64,000 bases of DNA from Cristatella mucedo (taxonomy: Eukaryota > Bryozoa > Phylactolaemata > Cristatellidae). The stretch is from the NCBI GenBank assembly GCA_009760855.2, contig WPIO01000058.1:1060501-1124500 (forward strand), read 5' to 3'. The notes beneath the pieces are model-generated. The model had not been told where the DNA came from. It worked only from the letters and a program-made list of their open reading frames with translations, and did no database searches. The translations under genes and the position numbers were made by a program. Each line of letters opens with the position of its first letter. The stretch's first letter is position 1. Shown here piece by piece: positions 47,700 through 60,104 of the stretch.

Positions 47700-49350
47700 C
47701 TATTATTATTACTTAGCGAGCAGACTGGGAGAACTGACATGGGGGCATGACACCCATCACCGCCAGTTCCACTTCACCACCAGTCTGCTGGAGGGGTGAC
47801 AAACAACAAACGCTGATCAATCGAGCAGTCACGAAATTGTGGACTCATCCATTGAAAAACGAATAGACCGGTCTGCAATGGTCAAACTTGCCTGTGAATT
47901 TCCGTCACGAGTCTTGATTAACAGCTCCGTCATATTCATTTATTAGGTTGGCACAAACGGCCCAAGAAGCAGGTCTTACGTGTGCAGTTAGTTACCCACG
48001 GCCCTAAGTGGCACTGCTACGCCCTCGAACCGGGTGCTCGTGCTATCGAGCGAATGGGCCCGTGCGGCTGGATCGGTCAATAGACCTCAATCCAGCCATG
48101 ACAGTCTTTCCAATCGGGAGTGTCTGCCAATCAGCGAGGGTCACCCTCCCTGCCTGTCGACTGCACTCGGTTTGTAGCAGCACTAAGCTCAGCCAGCCCC
48201 GGCTCGGTTCGCTTGGTTCGGATATCCGAGCCAAGGACTAACAGGGTACCTACCGGGCGCTTACAACGACCTGCTGCCGACCTCCAGCTGAGAGCACCCA
48301 CAGAGTGTGGTCATTGTGATGCTGTTCTAGCTCTGTCACCGGTGGGGCTATGACCATGTTGCTTTAATTAGGGCTATCCTTGCTGGATCGCCGAGCAGAC
48401 TTCCTTTTGCGGCTTCTTAAATTAAGTTTTATGCTCTCGTTACGGTAGCCACCTCATTGTTCGGTCGGCTCGGGCCTCCTTCGCTGCGGCTACACTCGAT
48501 GTGGCTTTGCTAGGCTTATTTCCTGCCAGCCAGGTAAGCACCCATTTCACCCTTCCGCCGGTTGGCTAGCCAGCACAACGTCCTATCCTGTTAGAAGGCG
48601 CCTGTTTTCCAATCGCGATTCATTACCAAGAAACTGGAATTAGGAAAAACGGGTCAGCCATGATAAACAGTGCAGCTCTGCAGGCCAGGCAAACGGTCCA
48701 AGGTTCAGAGGTCGAGTGGCTGGATGAGCCATTGCAAGGAGGCCGGATCTGCTGCTGAAGCAGCAGCTGCATAGCCTGGCTGCCCTGCGGGAGCCAAAAG
48801 CCTCCTCGTAAATTTTCTTTAGACCGGGTTCCTTGTGAGGATGGTTTATGAGTGGCAAACATTGTGCAGCAGCTGCCGTGGAGGCATCCGATTTCGTCCA
48901 CCATCGAGGCAAGGGGCTTTCGAGAAGCCGGCATCCTTAGAGGACTTTGATGCTGCAGCACAGTCTGCATCGGCTGAAATATTACCAGAGGACATGCAGC
49001 CGGCATGCTACTTGCTCTCCTCAAGTGCTAACTGAGCCAATTATCGTTCAAACTCATCATGCTGCCACTGCTACGATTCACTTCAATGGCGACCATAAGC
49101 AGCTGTACATGGCAACTACTAAAGTATCTCAACTATAAAAAAATCGCCCGAAGCTCGAAGAGTTCATTCAAGCTCTCTACCCTGCGATGCAAAACCTGGC
49201 CAGTGCTTCAGACTTTGAGTCAAGCACTCTCTTCTTGCAGGTCTTCCTGCCTGCACAATAAGATTCTTTCAGATAGCACACAAGCTCGCAAGTCGGCGTC
49301 ACATTTCGCCAATTCCTCCGAGCTGCGCTAGGTCTCCATAGTGCAGCAGG
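47700..49350. other. Intergenic GC-rich block, no recognised gene
   Basis: ORFs of 60-133 codons on both strands (largest 49024-48623 minus) have no recognisable domain; their Cys/His spacing does not form a zinc-finger pattern I can name. Confidence 0.45.
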
Positions 49351-49354
49351 TGCA

Positions 49355-49805
49355 AAGCAATTCGAGGTCCGTCACTCACTTGTAGGTCCCTCTCATTCTT
49401 TTGCTCTGGCTCTGGCCTACCTATCTGAGCTACTCTCACCTCACCCACCCTTTGCACTAACAGCCCATTTGGCTGTGTGTCGTTCAGCTCTGGTTCTAGC
49501 CAAACACAAATCCTACGAACACCATGCCTTCAGTTCCTCTGTACCTAAGGCTTTAAAACTTCTTCCGACTGACATAACATGCCATGAAATGTCGAAATTT
49601 AAAGCCAAAGTATAAATCTGCCTATTCCTCACAGCTTATACTTGGTCCAAGTGAATTGCTCTTGGTGCTCTTATGTACGTTGATGCAAATGTGGATGTTA
49701 AAATCAGTAACGATATGCTTCCTTTCTAACTTGATCAAAGTGCCCAGACACAGATTTAGTTGTCGTTAGGTACTATGAAACGAGTAATTATTATTATAAT
49801 TGTTA
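49355..49805 (+). mobile_element. LINE-B-related 3' copy, diverged
   Basis: GTCCGTCACTCACTTGTAGG, CATGCCTTCAGTTCCTCTGT, TGACATAACATGCCATGAAA, then a tail GATCAAAGTGCCCAGACACA and ATTATTAT. The order matches LINE-B but the sequence is much more diverged, so it is either an older copy or a sister family. Confidence 0.7.
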
Positions 49806-49809
49806 TTAA

Positions 49810-50630
49810 AATAAACCTTACTGAGATAGAGCAAAGGCAAGGACTGAGAAGGCCATCAGCGATAATCCTAGGGATGACAAGCTTTGAGCGTGGCAACGAG
49901 AGCAGAATCATGGAGTGCCCTACAGCCCCACAAAGACAGAGGCAGAGGCACCTTCCCGGTAGCTAAACTTTGATCCACCACGAGTAGGCATATGAGGTCA
50001 TCGGTGGTACGGTGGCGCACGACCAACGTTACTCAATCTCACAGTTTAAGAAGCTGAGAGCAGATACGTTTTCTATCAACCACGAGAAACAGCTAAGAGT
50101 GATGGTTGCCATCATGATCACTATGATCATCGTGATCACAAGAGGCTGCTCCCTTTTCTTCGGTCATGCTGCTGACAATGGAAACTGCAACCATTACGGC
50201 ATTGCCAAGACAGAGCAAACAGGAGCAACACGGCTGAACGTTCTGATCCTTAAGAATGAGAGAGGCCTCGTTGAACTTGGAGCACCGAAGGTCCGTGGCC
50301 TAAGGGTGCCGTGGCTGCTGTTGATGGGGAAGGACTACAGGTTTTGAACCAACTGTCTAAAAACTACCCGAGGGGATTCCTGCTTATCAGCCAAATTGCC
50401 GGCTTTGTTACAGGCAAGCTTGTCCAACCTCACTGTGATTAATTGGCTGCCTTAGTCAAGGTCAAGCTACGACCCCTCCACCAAAATCACGTGCTATGGA
50501 ACTACACATAGATCAGCAGGTTGTAGAGCTGGTTTTAAAAGGCAAGTACTTGAGCAATCCACTGACAAAGAGCTTCAGAAAGACTGGCCTCAGAAAGACT
50601 GCCTCGCCAGAAGCAGACCTCCTCGGACCG

Positions 50631-50685
<55 letters not shown>

Positions 50686-52075
50686 GCTGCTGCCGAAGGG
50701 GTAATGCCCAGGCAAGTGCTGCTAGCACCGCCCTTCGCGAGAGGCGATCGCCTCTCAAAATGCATCTCGAATCTTTATACCGAAGACTATCGGAGCCAGA
50801 CAGGGCAGCTCTTTGCTGCCCCCTCAAATAAATGGCAGACACATTTTTTGACAGTCTTGAGCTCGTGCCGCAGGAGGACCTCGAGGAGAGCCTCTTCAGA
50901 CCTGTGGAAAAGGGAATTCGCAGACAGATTCTTCTCTTGGGGAGAGGCGGAAGCAGCAGGGAGCAGACCACAGCAAAAGTTGCTAACTTCCTGGATGATG
51001 AGCACTGGATGAGCAACTTGACTCTGCTGCTACTGCTCTTGCCTTAGCATGGCTGAGCTGGTGCTGCTATTTAGAAGCCGACGAGACGCTTGTCCCAGCT
51101 GCGACGGCTGCCAAACGAAGAAAAAGTTCGAGCTTCGTGGAAAGCCTGCGTAGTCCCTTCGGAAAGCCTGTGCTTGGAGTTGCTTGAACAGGTGCCTGCT
51201 GCAGGTAACAGCCTTACTGGATGCTTGTACAAATGGAAATAATTCGACATGGTGTGGTGTTCAGTTTAGCAAATGGCAGGAGGCAGTTTTTGATGCCTTC
51301 AACAAGGAGCAGATGGCAAATGGTGTGTGGGGGATGGGGAGGCAAGCCTGATCGCTCCTTCGTATACGGTCTTGACGCCGGATGTGCGAAAAGAATGCTC
51401 GATTAACAACCGGATTAGTTACCGGAAGCTGCCATTGTTGCAATGGCAGGGACCGCAGCCCCCCCCCTGAATTCTCCAGTGACCAAGAGCAGTCGATGGA
51501 GCTCATGGGATGCTAGCAAGAAGTTACAGCATGTTTACCAAACAGTTGGCTTTGCATTAAGGTTGCCGACACAGACAGCCGTGGAGGGTAGCAATTTTGA
51601 CGGATTAGCACAGCAGCGGCTGAGCAAACGATTTCAAATTGATGCTCTACAACAACCTTATATGCCATCACCTTGATATGTATGGTGTTACTCCGTATCT
51701 CGGTCGTTATCTAGGTTGAGGAACAGCTCAGGCTTTGCACGATTTCCAGCATCTCACCGGGTTCGTGCGATTGTGGTATACTACTGCAGCATAACTTCTA
51801 CATCTACAGAAGCAGCCTAACTGCCCTACCAATAAGCATCCCTGAATGAAACGGCTCATTTTCAGTTACTTTGATTGCATGTTCTCATTGTCTGTGGTTT
51901 AGTATTTGAAAAGGCTACAAGGAATCAGATTTTTATAGGAATTGCCTTCAAATGAGCAGTTGTTAGAATTGTTTGTCACTTGGAGAGGCTGCATATTTGA
52001 TAGCGGTCTATACTACAGTAATGGAAGCATTCTCTACTTGTAAAGGTGAGTCATACTTTGCCTTGTTTTAATAAT
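49810..52075. other. Unassigned block with several open frames
   Basis: The plus strand has consecutive open segments: 50012-50347; 50496-50831; 50832-51047 (begins MADTFFDSLELVPQEDLEES); 51221-51406; 51443-51676. None has a domain I recognise and they do not obviously splice together. It could be an unknown gene or an unfamiliar transposon. Confidence 0.35.
50632..50694 (+). repeat. (CTG)n trinucleotide repeat, about 20 units
   Basis: Near-pure CTG run ending in CCGCTGCTGCC. Depending on the strand and frame it reads as poly-Cys, poly-Gln or poly-Ala. Confidence 0.95.
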
Positions 52076-52079
52076 AATA

Positions 52080-52260
52080 ATAGTTATTATTTGATTATAT
52101 TAAGCCATTTGCAGAGCATCCTGAGAGAACTAAATCTCTGTTCAGGTGCTTAAAATTTTTTCAAGAGAAGCAGTAAGCATGAGTTAATGATATACGAACA
52201 TGCCCAGACAACAGAGAATAAGTACACAAGTATCATGCTTAGACCAGCATGGAAAAGCAC
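52080..52260 (-). mobile_element. LINE-B-like tail fragment
   Basis: AAGCCATTTGCAGAGCATCC, TGAGAGAACTAAATCTCTGT and TCAGGTGCTTAAAATTT resemble the minus-strand B tail. Confidence 0.6.
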
Positions 52261-52553
52261 ACAACGACAACCCATGCGGCTGGTTAGTAACATGCATTGA
52301 ATAATGCTTAGCTAAACACTTCAAGCACACAGCAACAAAACGACAAGTTCACTGAGGGGTCGGGAAAGCAAAGCAGAACAGATCTGTCTTCTGCTGATAC
52401 TTGATTTTGTCATTACCAAAATTCCGCGCATATTTAGAATAGACATTCAAAAGCAAAAATACCGGCTCCCACACTAGCTTGCTTGCAGACCAAGCTAGAA
52501 TTTCCATACTATAGCAATGATTGCACTTGCAACTGTCAAACCATTCAACACTC

Positions 52554-52687
<134 letters not shown>

Positions 52688-53588
52688 TTCAGAAATTGGA
52701 AAGGCTGATGCTCAAAATTGGCTCTGCCAGCATATCTCCTATTGAATCAGCTCGAAATCTAGGTGTCATGTTCCAAAGTGACCTCTTGTTAGACGACCTC
52801 ATCAGCTTCACAGTGAAATCTGCCTACTTTCAGCTACATAACATTGCTAAAATTTGGGCTTATTTAGATAAGGATACGACATCTAAGTTGGTCCATGCAT
52901 TCGTGATCTCCCGTCTCGACTTCTGCAACTCACTGCTCGCTGGCCTACCGGCATGTGCGATCAGGCGATTGCATCTGGTGCAAAACTCTGCAGCTAGGCT
53001 TGTCTGTCGTGAGCGTCGCAGTTGCCACATTACACCACTTCTCACCGACCTGCACTGGCTACCAGTCAAGCAACGGATTGACTTCAAGGTTTTGTCGCTC
53101 ACTTTTAGGTCACTTCATTCTTTGACTCCAGCCTATCTCTCAGATCTACTCCCCCATCGTACCACATGCCTCTCGGAATCCAACAGTCTACCAATAACTC
53201 GTACAAGCCTCATCCTTTGGAGACCGTGCATTTAGTTCATATGCTCCCAAAGCCTGGAACTTACTCCCTCCCGACTTGCGTCAGAACATCCCCTGACTTG
53301 ACCACATTTAAAAAGAACTTAAAAAACCTATTTAGGACAGCATTTGGTGGGCTCCTGTGACTCGTCCTTTATGTGCTTTAGCGTGCTGACACTGTGCATG
53401 CTGCCACTAAACACATTTGTATGCTGACCCTGTGCATGTCAACCCTAACCATGTTATTCATGTTGTTTGTTTATCAAGCATGATATTACTCACCATTCAA
53501 TTGCGTTTACCTTTGCAGCAAATGTAAAGCGCCTAGAAAGAGATTGGGTTCTCTGAGGGCACTTTATCAAGTGCATTATTATTATTGT
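52688..53588 (+). mobile_element. LINE-B 3' half, best-preserved C-terminus
   Basis: It starts at ATTCAGAAATTGGAAAGG in the microsatellite. An open frame of about 170 codons (to 53235) covers [80 protein letters not shown] and [21 protein letters not shown] frameshift, the 3' UTR and the tail follow. The RT core is absent (5' truncation). Confidence 0.9.
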
Positions 53589-53599
53589 TATTCACACAC

Positions 53600-54670
53600 A
53601 TGCATGCACGCATGCACTGTGTGTGCGAATACACACACCAGCCAGGGGAGGCATACACCAGAGGGTAATTAAGTCCTTGTCAGGCTCTAGGCCAACAAAA
53701 GACATGAGAAGGTCAGGCACTAGGTGCCTTACACTAGTTGACAGCTCGAGACGGGCCGTGTGACCAGCCAAACTGCAGGTGCTACTCGGACTGTGTCCTT
53801 GCCGCTTGGCAGCTTTCTGAAAATGCTGCATCCTCAACGATCTGCCCCATGATCAGCCTTAAAAATCTAGCAGTGCTATTATTAACGTTATGGTTTTGTG
53901 ACCAAGCTCACACAAGACGATCTAGTTTTTATCAAGAGGCATGACGAGTTGGTGCATTCATGCATTGCAAGGGTCTCTTTCGGGAAATGTACAGCAGATC
54001 GCATGCCATAAAATAAACTAAATCCCTCTGCAGCGATTCTCTGGCAATCAGCTCTCAAAATGACACACGGAACCATAGGGTAGGCAAAAGCCATTGCTGC
54101 CTCTGAATAAGGCGTGTAGATTGCTATTAGCTCTGCGGCTGGCGAACGAAGTTTGATTTCCAGCACCGAACTAGCACCACAAGGCTGATCCTCGGGCCTA
54201 GGACGAGATTGTGTGGCATGCTATTTCTGTCTATCTGCCTTCACCCACCGAGGCACCAGGAGCAGGGCGGTTATTGTTGTAGACTCATGTAACGTGACGG
54301 CTTGGCACACTGCCGGTGCTGCCATAGCCAGTCAAGTAAAATCCAGTCTTTGTCGCTTGGTGAGATGAGCTGCTCTGCTCTCAGGATTCACGAGTCATAA
54401 TACCATGTGATGTGTCAGAACAGCTCTTCCAGGCCAAGTTGCCGACGCCAACTAGCAGTGATGGCCAGAAAAAAGGTCGGTGCATAATTGCGGCATGTAA
54501 AACGAACGCAGAGGAGGTGCCGAGAGGGTGCTCAGCGTTAGAGCCCAATGGACTAGCCAGCAATGATTCAGCTGCAGGAGCATTTCCTCTGAATGCAGCT
54601 CACCAAGCAGCCACGCAACTTGGCAGCAATCGCCAGGCGGCCTATTCAATTTAATGCACGAGTTCAATGT
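53600..54670. other. Intergenic, no recognised gene
   Basis: Short ORFs on both strands without domains. Confidence 0.5.
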
Positions 54671-54675
54671 TGCCA

Positions 54676-54825
54676 CACTGGTTTGGCCCCGTGGTTAAGG
54701 TGCTAGCCGTTGCCTACCAAGGTAAATAGTGGGCTCGAGCCCCGTAGCATAGGTGAAGTGCCCAAATAGGGATTAAGTATAATAGGGAGTTACCCAAATT
54801 AGTTATATTTTATTTTTAATGTATG
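54676..54825 (+). mobile_element. SINE-1 copy
   Basis: CTGGTTTGGCCCCGTGGTTA A-box region, GGGCTCGAGCCCC B-box-like, GTGAAGTGCCCAAATAGGGA tail; the tail end is rearranged. Confidence 0.8.
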
Positions 54826-54829
54826 CTCA

Positions 54830-55215
54830 CGAGCCTCGTCTACTGTCGATGCATGCCACCGTGACCACGATGGCGTACGTTGCAAACACGGTTTTGTGCT
54901 GAAGTTAAATGCAGATGGCACAGCTTCCCGTTTAAGCAGTGCTTGCGAAGCAGTCATCTTAGCACTATTAGATAGCTCGTTTGTAGCGTTAGTGCTAACT
55001 AAGGTTGATGGATCTATCTATTCGTGGGCCCAGCAAATCAACTCAAAATTTGCACTCCGACAAGACCAGAGCAGATGCTGTGGCTTCGCCTGGAGAGCAA
55101 TCTCATGGGACGGGGTGGTTGAAGGCTCAGCACATCCGGCAAAGCAAGCTCAGCCTTTGGCCACATTAGCAGTGCTATTATCGTTGTCTGGACGACTGCT
55201 TATTACTTCCCTGTA
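54830..55215. other. Intergenic, no recognised gene
   Basis: A 106-codon ORF (54896-55216 plus) without a domain. Confidence 0.45.
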
Positions 55216-55219
55216 ATGA

Positions 55220-55320
55220 GGCAATTTGAGAAAGGTGGCACCCAAGGTCAACTCCCAGTCCAAGCACCGATGTCAAGCAGTTATCACTGGGAGGCCAGTG
55301 TTGAGTCAGGGCGTGCCGCC
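55220..55320. repeat. About 100-bp repeat, copy 1
   Basis: CAATTTGAGAAAGGTGGCAC, GTCAAGCAGTTATCACTGGG and GGGCGTGCCGCCC recur in the same order at 56179-56272. Confidence 0.75.
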
Positions 55321-55870
55321 CCTTCCCTCCCCAGCACGTGCTCTGTTTAGGACCCTCTAGTCCTCCCTGCCCTTCCCAGATGATCCTGTCCGGGGTCCAC
55401 CCCACTCCCCCCCCCCCCCGGCGAAGGTGGCTGTTAAGCTTGCCAACGGCAGGATGCCATCTCTTTCGTGCGATGCGAGCGATAAGACGATCAAAAATCG
55501 GCCGTGTGTTCAGCTGATAGTCCACCGGAGCACTAATTTTGCAGCCGAAATTATCGCAAAAAGCCTCAACTAACGAGCCTGAGACACCAGTTCCATCCCT
55601 GCAGAAAAGACGATTGGATTCTGACCTCCAGAGGTCTCTGTCTCCCGGTCATGGTCGTGCTGCTGACGGTAGGCAATTTGCAAGCTCATCGATACCCCGG
55701 TCAACCGTAGCAAGAAGACCTGACGTGTCAGGCTGCACTTCAGGTAGATCCACCGAGTGGCACAGCATCGCCTGTCTGCCCGAAGGTTGTAACATTCAAA
55801 GCAGCTGGTTTTTTGGGCGGTTAACTCCGAACCAAGTGTGCATTCGCAGTCTGGCTGCTTCTCTTTGAGC
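55321..55870. other. GC-rich intergenic, no recognised gene
   Basis: Contains a C-rich run at about 55404-55420; no recognisable coding sequence. Confidence 0.45.
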
Positions 55871-55925
55871 CGTTTCCTCCCCCCCCCCCCCCCCCCCCCC
55901 GTCCCCCGTCCCCCCCCCGTCCCCA
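55871..55925 (-). repeat. Poly(C)/poly(G) tract with G-quadruplex potential
   Basis: A 22-base C run (55879-55900), then C5, C9 and C4 runs separated by GT. On the minus strand this is four or more G-runs with 2-base spacers. Confidence 0.93.
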
Positions 55926-56094
55926 GGGGCATCCCCGGCAGGTGCCACGGCTACCAGTAAAATAGGGGGTGTATGATTGTCGAGCACTGAACTATAATCA
56001 GAGGTATTCACACATTGGTGTCACATGCCTATCAATTTAGAAACATGCACATACCTGTGTGCATCTATGGCTAGCTATAAATATGAAACAAAAT

Positions 56095-56310
56095 TAAAAA
56101 CTGCAGTTATATAGCACCCCAACGGAGCTAAATCTCCATCCAGACACTTTGCAAATGCCGCATGGCTCGAGCCAACCAATTTGAGAAAGGTGGCAGCCAA
56201 GGTCTGCTTCAGTTTAATGTCAAACGTTTATCGCTGGGAGCCCACTCTTAAGTCCGGGCATGTGTGGCCCTTGGTCATTGAAAATGGGCACCTTACTCCT
56301 GGGCCAAACT
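56095..56310 (-). mobile_element. SINE-1 copy interrupted by the 100-bp repeat
   Basis: The SINE-1 tail and B-box side (ATATAGCACCCCAACGGAGC to CGCATGGCTCGAGCC) are separated from the A-box side (GGGCACCTTACTCCTGGGCC) by the repeat at 56179-56272. Confidence 0.65.
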
Positions 56311-56377
56311 AGGGCCCGCGACGGCTACCGTCGTTCAAACAGTATGTCCAAGTACCAGACTTTTGGAGACCATGCAT

Positions 56378-57780
56378 TTAATAATAATGATAATAATACA
56401 TTTGCTATAGTACCCTCAGAGAACTCAATCTTTTTTAGGCACTTTATATTTACTGCAAAAGAAGCAGGATTGAATGGTCAGTAGTAGAATGCTCAATGAC
56501 AACAAGCAAAACATGGTTAGAGTTGACATGCATAGGTTAGTATGCAAATATGGTTAGTGGCAGCATGTACAGTGTCAGCACGTGTAAGCACACCAGGACA
56601 ATTCACATGGACCCACTAGAGACTGGGATAAGTAAATGCATTTTTAGCTTCTTTTAAAATGTCGTCGTCAAGACGGGGATGCAGTAACGCCAGAGGGAAG
56701 TGAGTTCTAGGGTTTGTGGACATACAAACTGTAAGCACAGTCTTCAAAGGATTTGAGGTTTGTGCGAGATGTAGGTAAGCGATTCGATTAAGAAAAGCCG
56801 GTGGTAAGCAGCTTAGCCTGGTGGGGGAGTAGATCTGATAGGTAGGCTGGAGCCAAAGAATGAAGAGACCTTAAAGTGATGACAGAACCTTGAAGTCGAT
56901 GTACTGCTTGACTGGGAGCCAGTGCAGGTTAGCAAGAAGTGGTGTGATGTGGCAACTGCTACGCTCACGAGAGATAAGTCTAGCTGCAGAGTTTTGCACG
57001 AATTGTAAGTCTGATTGCACAGGCCGGTAGACCAGCAAGCAGTGAATTACAGAAGTCGAGACAGGATGTCAAAATGCATGGACCAATTTAGATGTGGTAT
57101 CCCAGCCCAAGCAAGCCCACATTTTAGCAATGTTATGAAGCTGAAAGTATTGCAGACTTAACTGTTGAGCTGAAGTGGTCGTCTAATGAAAGGTCACTTT
57201 GGAACATGACACCTAGATTTCGTCCAGATTCAACAGGAGATATGCTGGTAGAGCGATTTTAAACGGTAACCTGCACAATTTCTGAATTACAATTGGTTTG
57301 CCCTTAACTAGTAAGTTGGTTTTATCACCATCCAATTTAAGAATGTTCACTGCCATCCATGTGCATGATGTCATCAATACATGCAGCAAGGGAGTTGACA
57401 GAATTCGATGTGCTGCAGGGCTGGGAGGGATCAAAGCAAAGGTGTAACTGAGTGTCATCTGCATAGAAGTGAAAGCCTAGGCTATGGCTGGCAATCACAT
57501 CGGCAAGATTGAGGGTATAAACCACGAAAAGAACCGGACGAAGCACTGAGCCTTGAGGCATCTCATACTTGAGTAATTCATAGTGTATGATCTTTTTCCA
57601 TTCGCATCAGTAGAGTCTCCCACTGAAATAGTTCTTATACCTTTGCAGTTCAGTACCAGCGATGCCCAGGCAAGATGAGAGGTGCTCGAGAAGTACTTGG
57701 TGAGCGATAGTATCAAAAGCTGCCAAAAATCGAGCAAAACAAGCAAGAGACACTACCTAAGTCTGCTTTCCTAAGAAGGT
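56378..57780 (-). mobile_element. LINE family B copy, decayed, RT to tail
   Basis: Tail at 56378-56440, 3' UTR, C-terminal segment, then the RT core: 57561-57337 reads MPQGSVLRPVLFVVYTLNLA and FYADDTQL (intact YADD). Further 5' remnants reach about 57746. Frames change several times. It is the longest family B copy here. Confidence 0.85.
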
Positions 57781-57821
57781 TGTTATACACCAGAAGCAAT
57801 GCTGACTTTGTGGAGTAGTTC

Positions 57822-58165
57822 ACATGCTTTCAAAGCCTGGAACTCTTTTCCGACTGATGTCACAGCATCCCCTGACATGACGACATTTAAAAAGAAGCTT
57901 GAAGCACACCTGTTTATGACACAATTTAGTGGGTCCTTGTGATTCGTAGCTTGAGTGCTTATGCATGCTGATGCTATGCCTGCTGCTACTAACCATATCT
58001 ACAAGTCGATCCTGTGCATGTCCCATCTAACAATGCCATACTTGGTGACTTTACGAATGTTACCACTAATAGTTCGGTCGTGCTTTCTTTACAGCATCTC
58101 TAAAGTGTCCAGAAAGAGAGTTAGCTCTGTGATGGCGACATACAAATGTATTATTATTATTCTTT
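57822..58165 (+). mobile_element. LINE-B 3' end, head-to-head with the previous copy
   Basis: CATGCTTTCAAAGCCTGGAA, CCCCTGACATGACGACATTT, 3' UTR, then AGTGTCCAGAAAGAGAGTTA and ATTATTATTATT. Confidence 0.85.
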
Positions 58166-58169
58166 TTAT

Positions 58170-60100
58170 TACATTGTGGTGCTCGGTCTGGCATCACAAC
58201 CACTTCTAGCACCGTAATAGGATTAGTAATCGCTGAACCGAGTGCAAGTTGCTACTTGAGATCCTTGTCGAGTTTGCAGCCGTTGGTTTTGCACAGCAGA
58301 AGACAGCACGATACTTCCCTGGCATCGCTTCTGCACTGGCGCAGAACTAGTCTGGAAGTGTTTAGGTACAGTCAGCTGTCAGGCAACAGCCACGTATTTG
58401 AGCTGTTTGTTTGGGAGAGGTGAGAGGCAAGCAGCGTGGCTGCCTGCTCAGGCCGGTAACGGCCTGACTCTGGGCATTTCGATTCCCGTTGAAGACTCCC
58501 TCTGTGTCGAAGGCATGGCTAGCGCTTGGCACTGCCTTGGCCAACCAGAACCCCAGTCGAGTACAACCCGTTGTTTGCCACCAACCCTCGGTCGGCGACT
58601 GGCAGTCAAACGATTTGCTCCTGGTGGAAAGCACCCGGGCGTGTCGTGACAGCAGGTAGTGTGTTGCACTCTGATTCCTGGACGGACGGGCTCTTTCATG
58701 TAGCTGCTGGCTCTGGCACTCTGCAGAGACCGGGCGTTTTGGCTGCTGCATCCGAATCACGGTGGCCCCTTGTAGCTAAATGCCCCAGCAGCAGAACCAA
58801 AGGTGGGGCCCCTCTCTCCTGGCCCACTGTTTTGCAGCACCGGCCTTGGGCAGGCTAGCACTGGCAGCTCGTCTGCCGGAAGAAAGAAGCCCAGGCCGGC
58901 CTTGGCACCGAGGCGGCTGCAGCTGTGAGTGTCGAGAATCCCTACGCTCCCTCTACGCGCTCTCTCCTCCTCTTGGTCGGAGCCACCGGCGGCCATCGCT
59001 TCCTCAGGCCTGGGAAAGCGATGGCCGCTCTCGGTGCTTCCTCTCGTGCTTCTGCTCCTCGGCACCCTCCGCCCGTCGGAGGGACGACTGAGAGAGCTCA
59101 GCAGTTGGCCGCGACTACTCGCCCACCGACTCGAAGCCGTGGCTGCTGGTGGCAATGAATTGCCTCGGGACAGCGACTCGCGGGCACGGTGGTGGCTGGA
59201 GCTGAGTGCGACCGCCGTATTTGGTCTTTAAACAGGCCAATGGCCAAAACCAGCACGAGTGTCTGTCTACTGATGGCATTCGAGTCGACTAATAGCTGTA
59301 GTCGACTCATAGCAGACACCGCACCTCGAAAGCACACCTGCCGAGGTTCGGTGCAGAAACAGCCCGGGAAGCCAGAGCCCGTGGCTGGGCATTTCCGGCG
59401 TTCGACACGGCACGCATCACAGCTGCTTACGAGGAGAGCTTGCTGCTGGGGCAGTCTCTGTACTTGAATTGCTGCACCCTGGATTTTGTCCACAGCAAGC
59501 CGAGTGGCCATACTTGGCTGCATCCGGTGCAATGCCAGCGCCATTGCCGATATTGGCGACCGGCCAGAGAGTGCGAGTGTCCGACTTTGACAGGGCTCGT
59601 GCACTCTGCTTCGAGGCTGACCAGACTACTTGCTCTCTGTTTGCTTCTGTCTTTGCTCTGCCTTCCTTTTTGCAACGATGCGACTTACCCCTCCCCGCCA
59701 CCGTCGAGAGGACCTTGCAGGGATAAAGGAATCCGGCTGTCGATTTTGTGATGTCGAAAAACTGTCGCTTACAACGCATCGAGCACACTGCTGCTGAGTA
59801 GGACTTCCGGCTGCCGACAGCGGACCGGCTCTTCTTTGCTGTGGCTCGGTTCCACCGCCGCCGTCCCCGCCGCCCGAGCTGCATCTCACGCTTTTGCTTC
59901 GATGCTTCGAGCTGCACTGTGCACAAGCTGTGGCCCGCCAACATAACCTTGAACCTGCTGCGAATAACTGCTCAGCCGGACGACATCCATTTTCTTTGCA
60001 GCTTTGCAGACTGATAGACAGTGACTGGTCGTTCAGCAGCTGCGGGAGACAATCTTTCTCAAAAGTCTCAGTCATTCTGATTTGGCCCAGGGGTAGGGTG
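58170..60100. other. GC-rich block with overlapping ORFs, no recognised gene
   Basis: Long ORFs on both strands (for example 59604-59098 and 60192-59626 minus; 58929-59231 plus) reflect high GC and few stops. One plus frame contains PLSVLPLVLLLLGTLRPSEG, which looks like a secretory signal, but it has no in-frame ATG close by and ends at 59231. I cannot assign a gene. Confidence 0.4.
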
Positions 60101-60104
60101 AATG

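Noticed and set aside
56378-58165. Twin-primed single LINE insertion
   Set aside because: Both halves have their own 3' tails, so they are two separate head-to-head copies.
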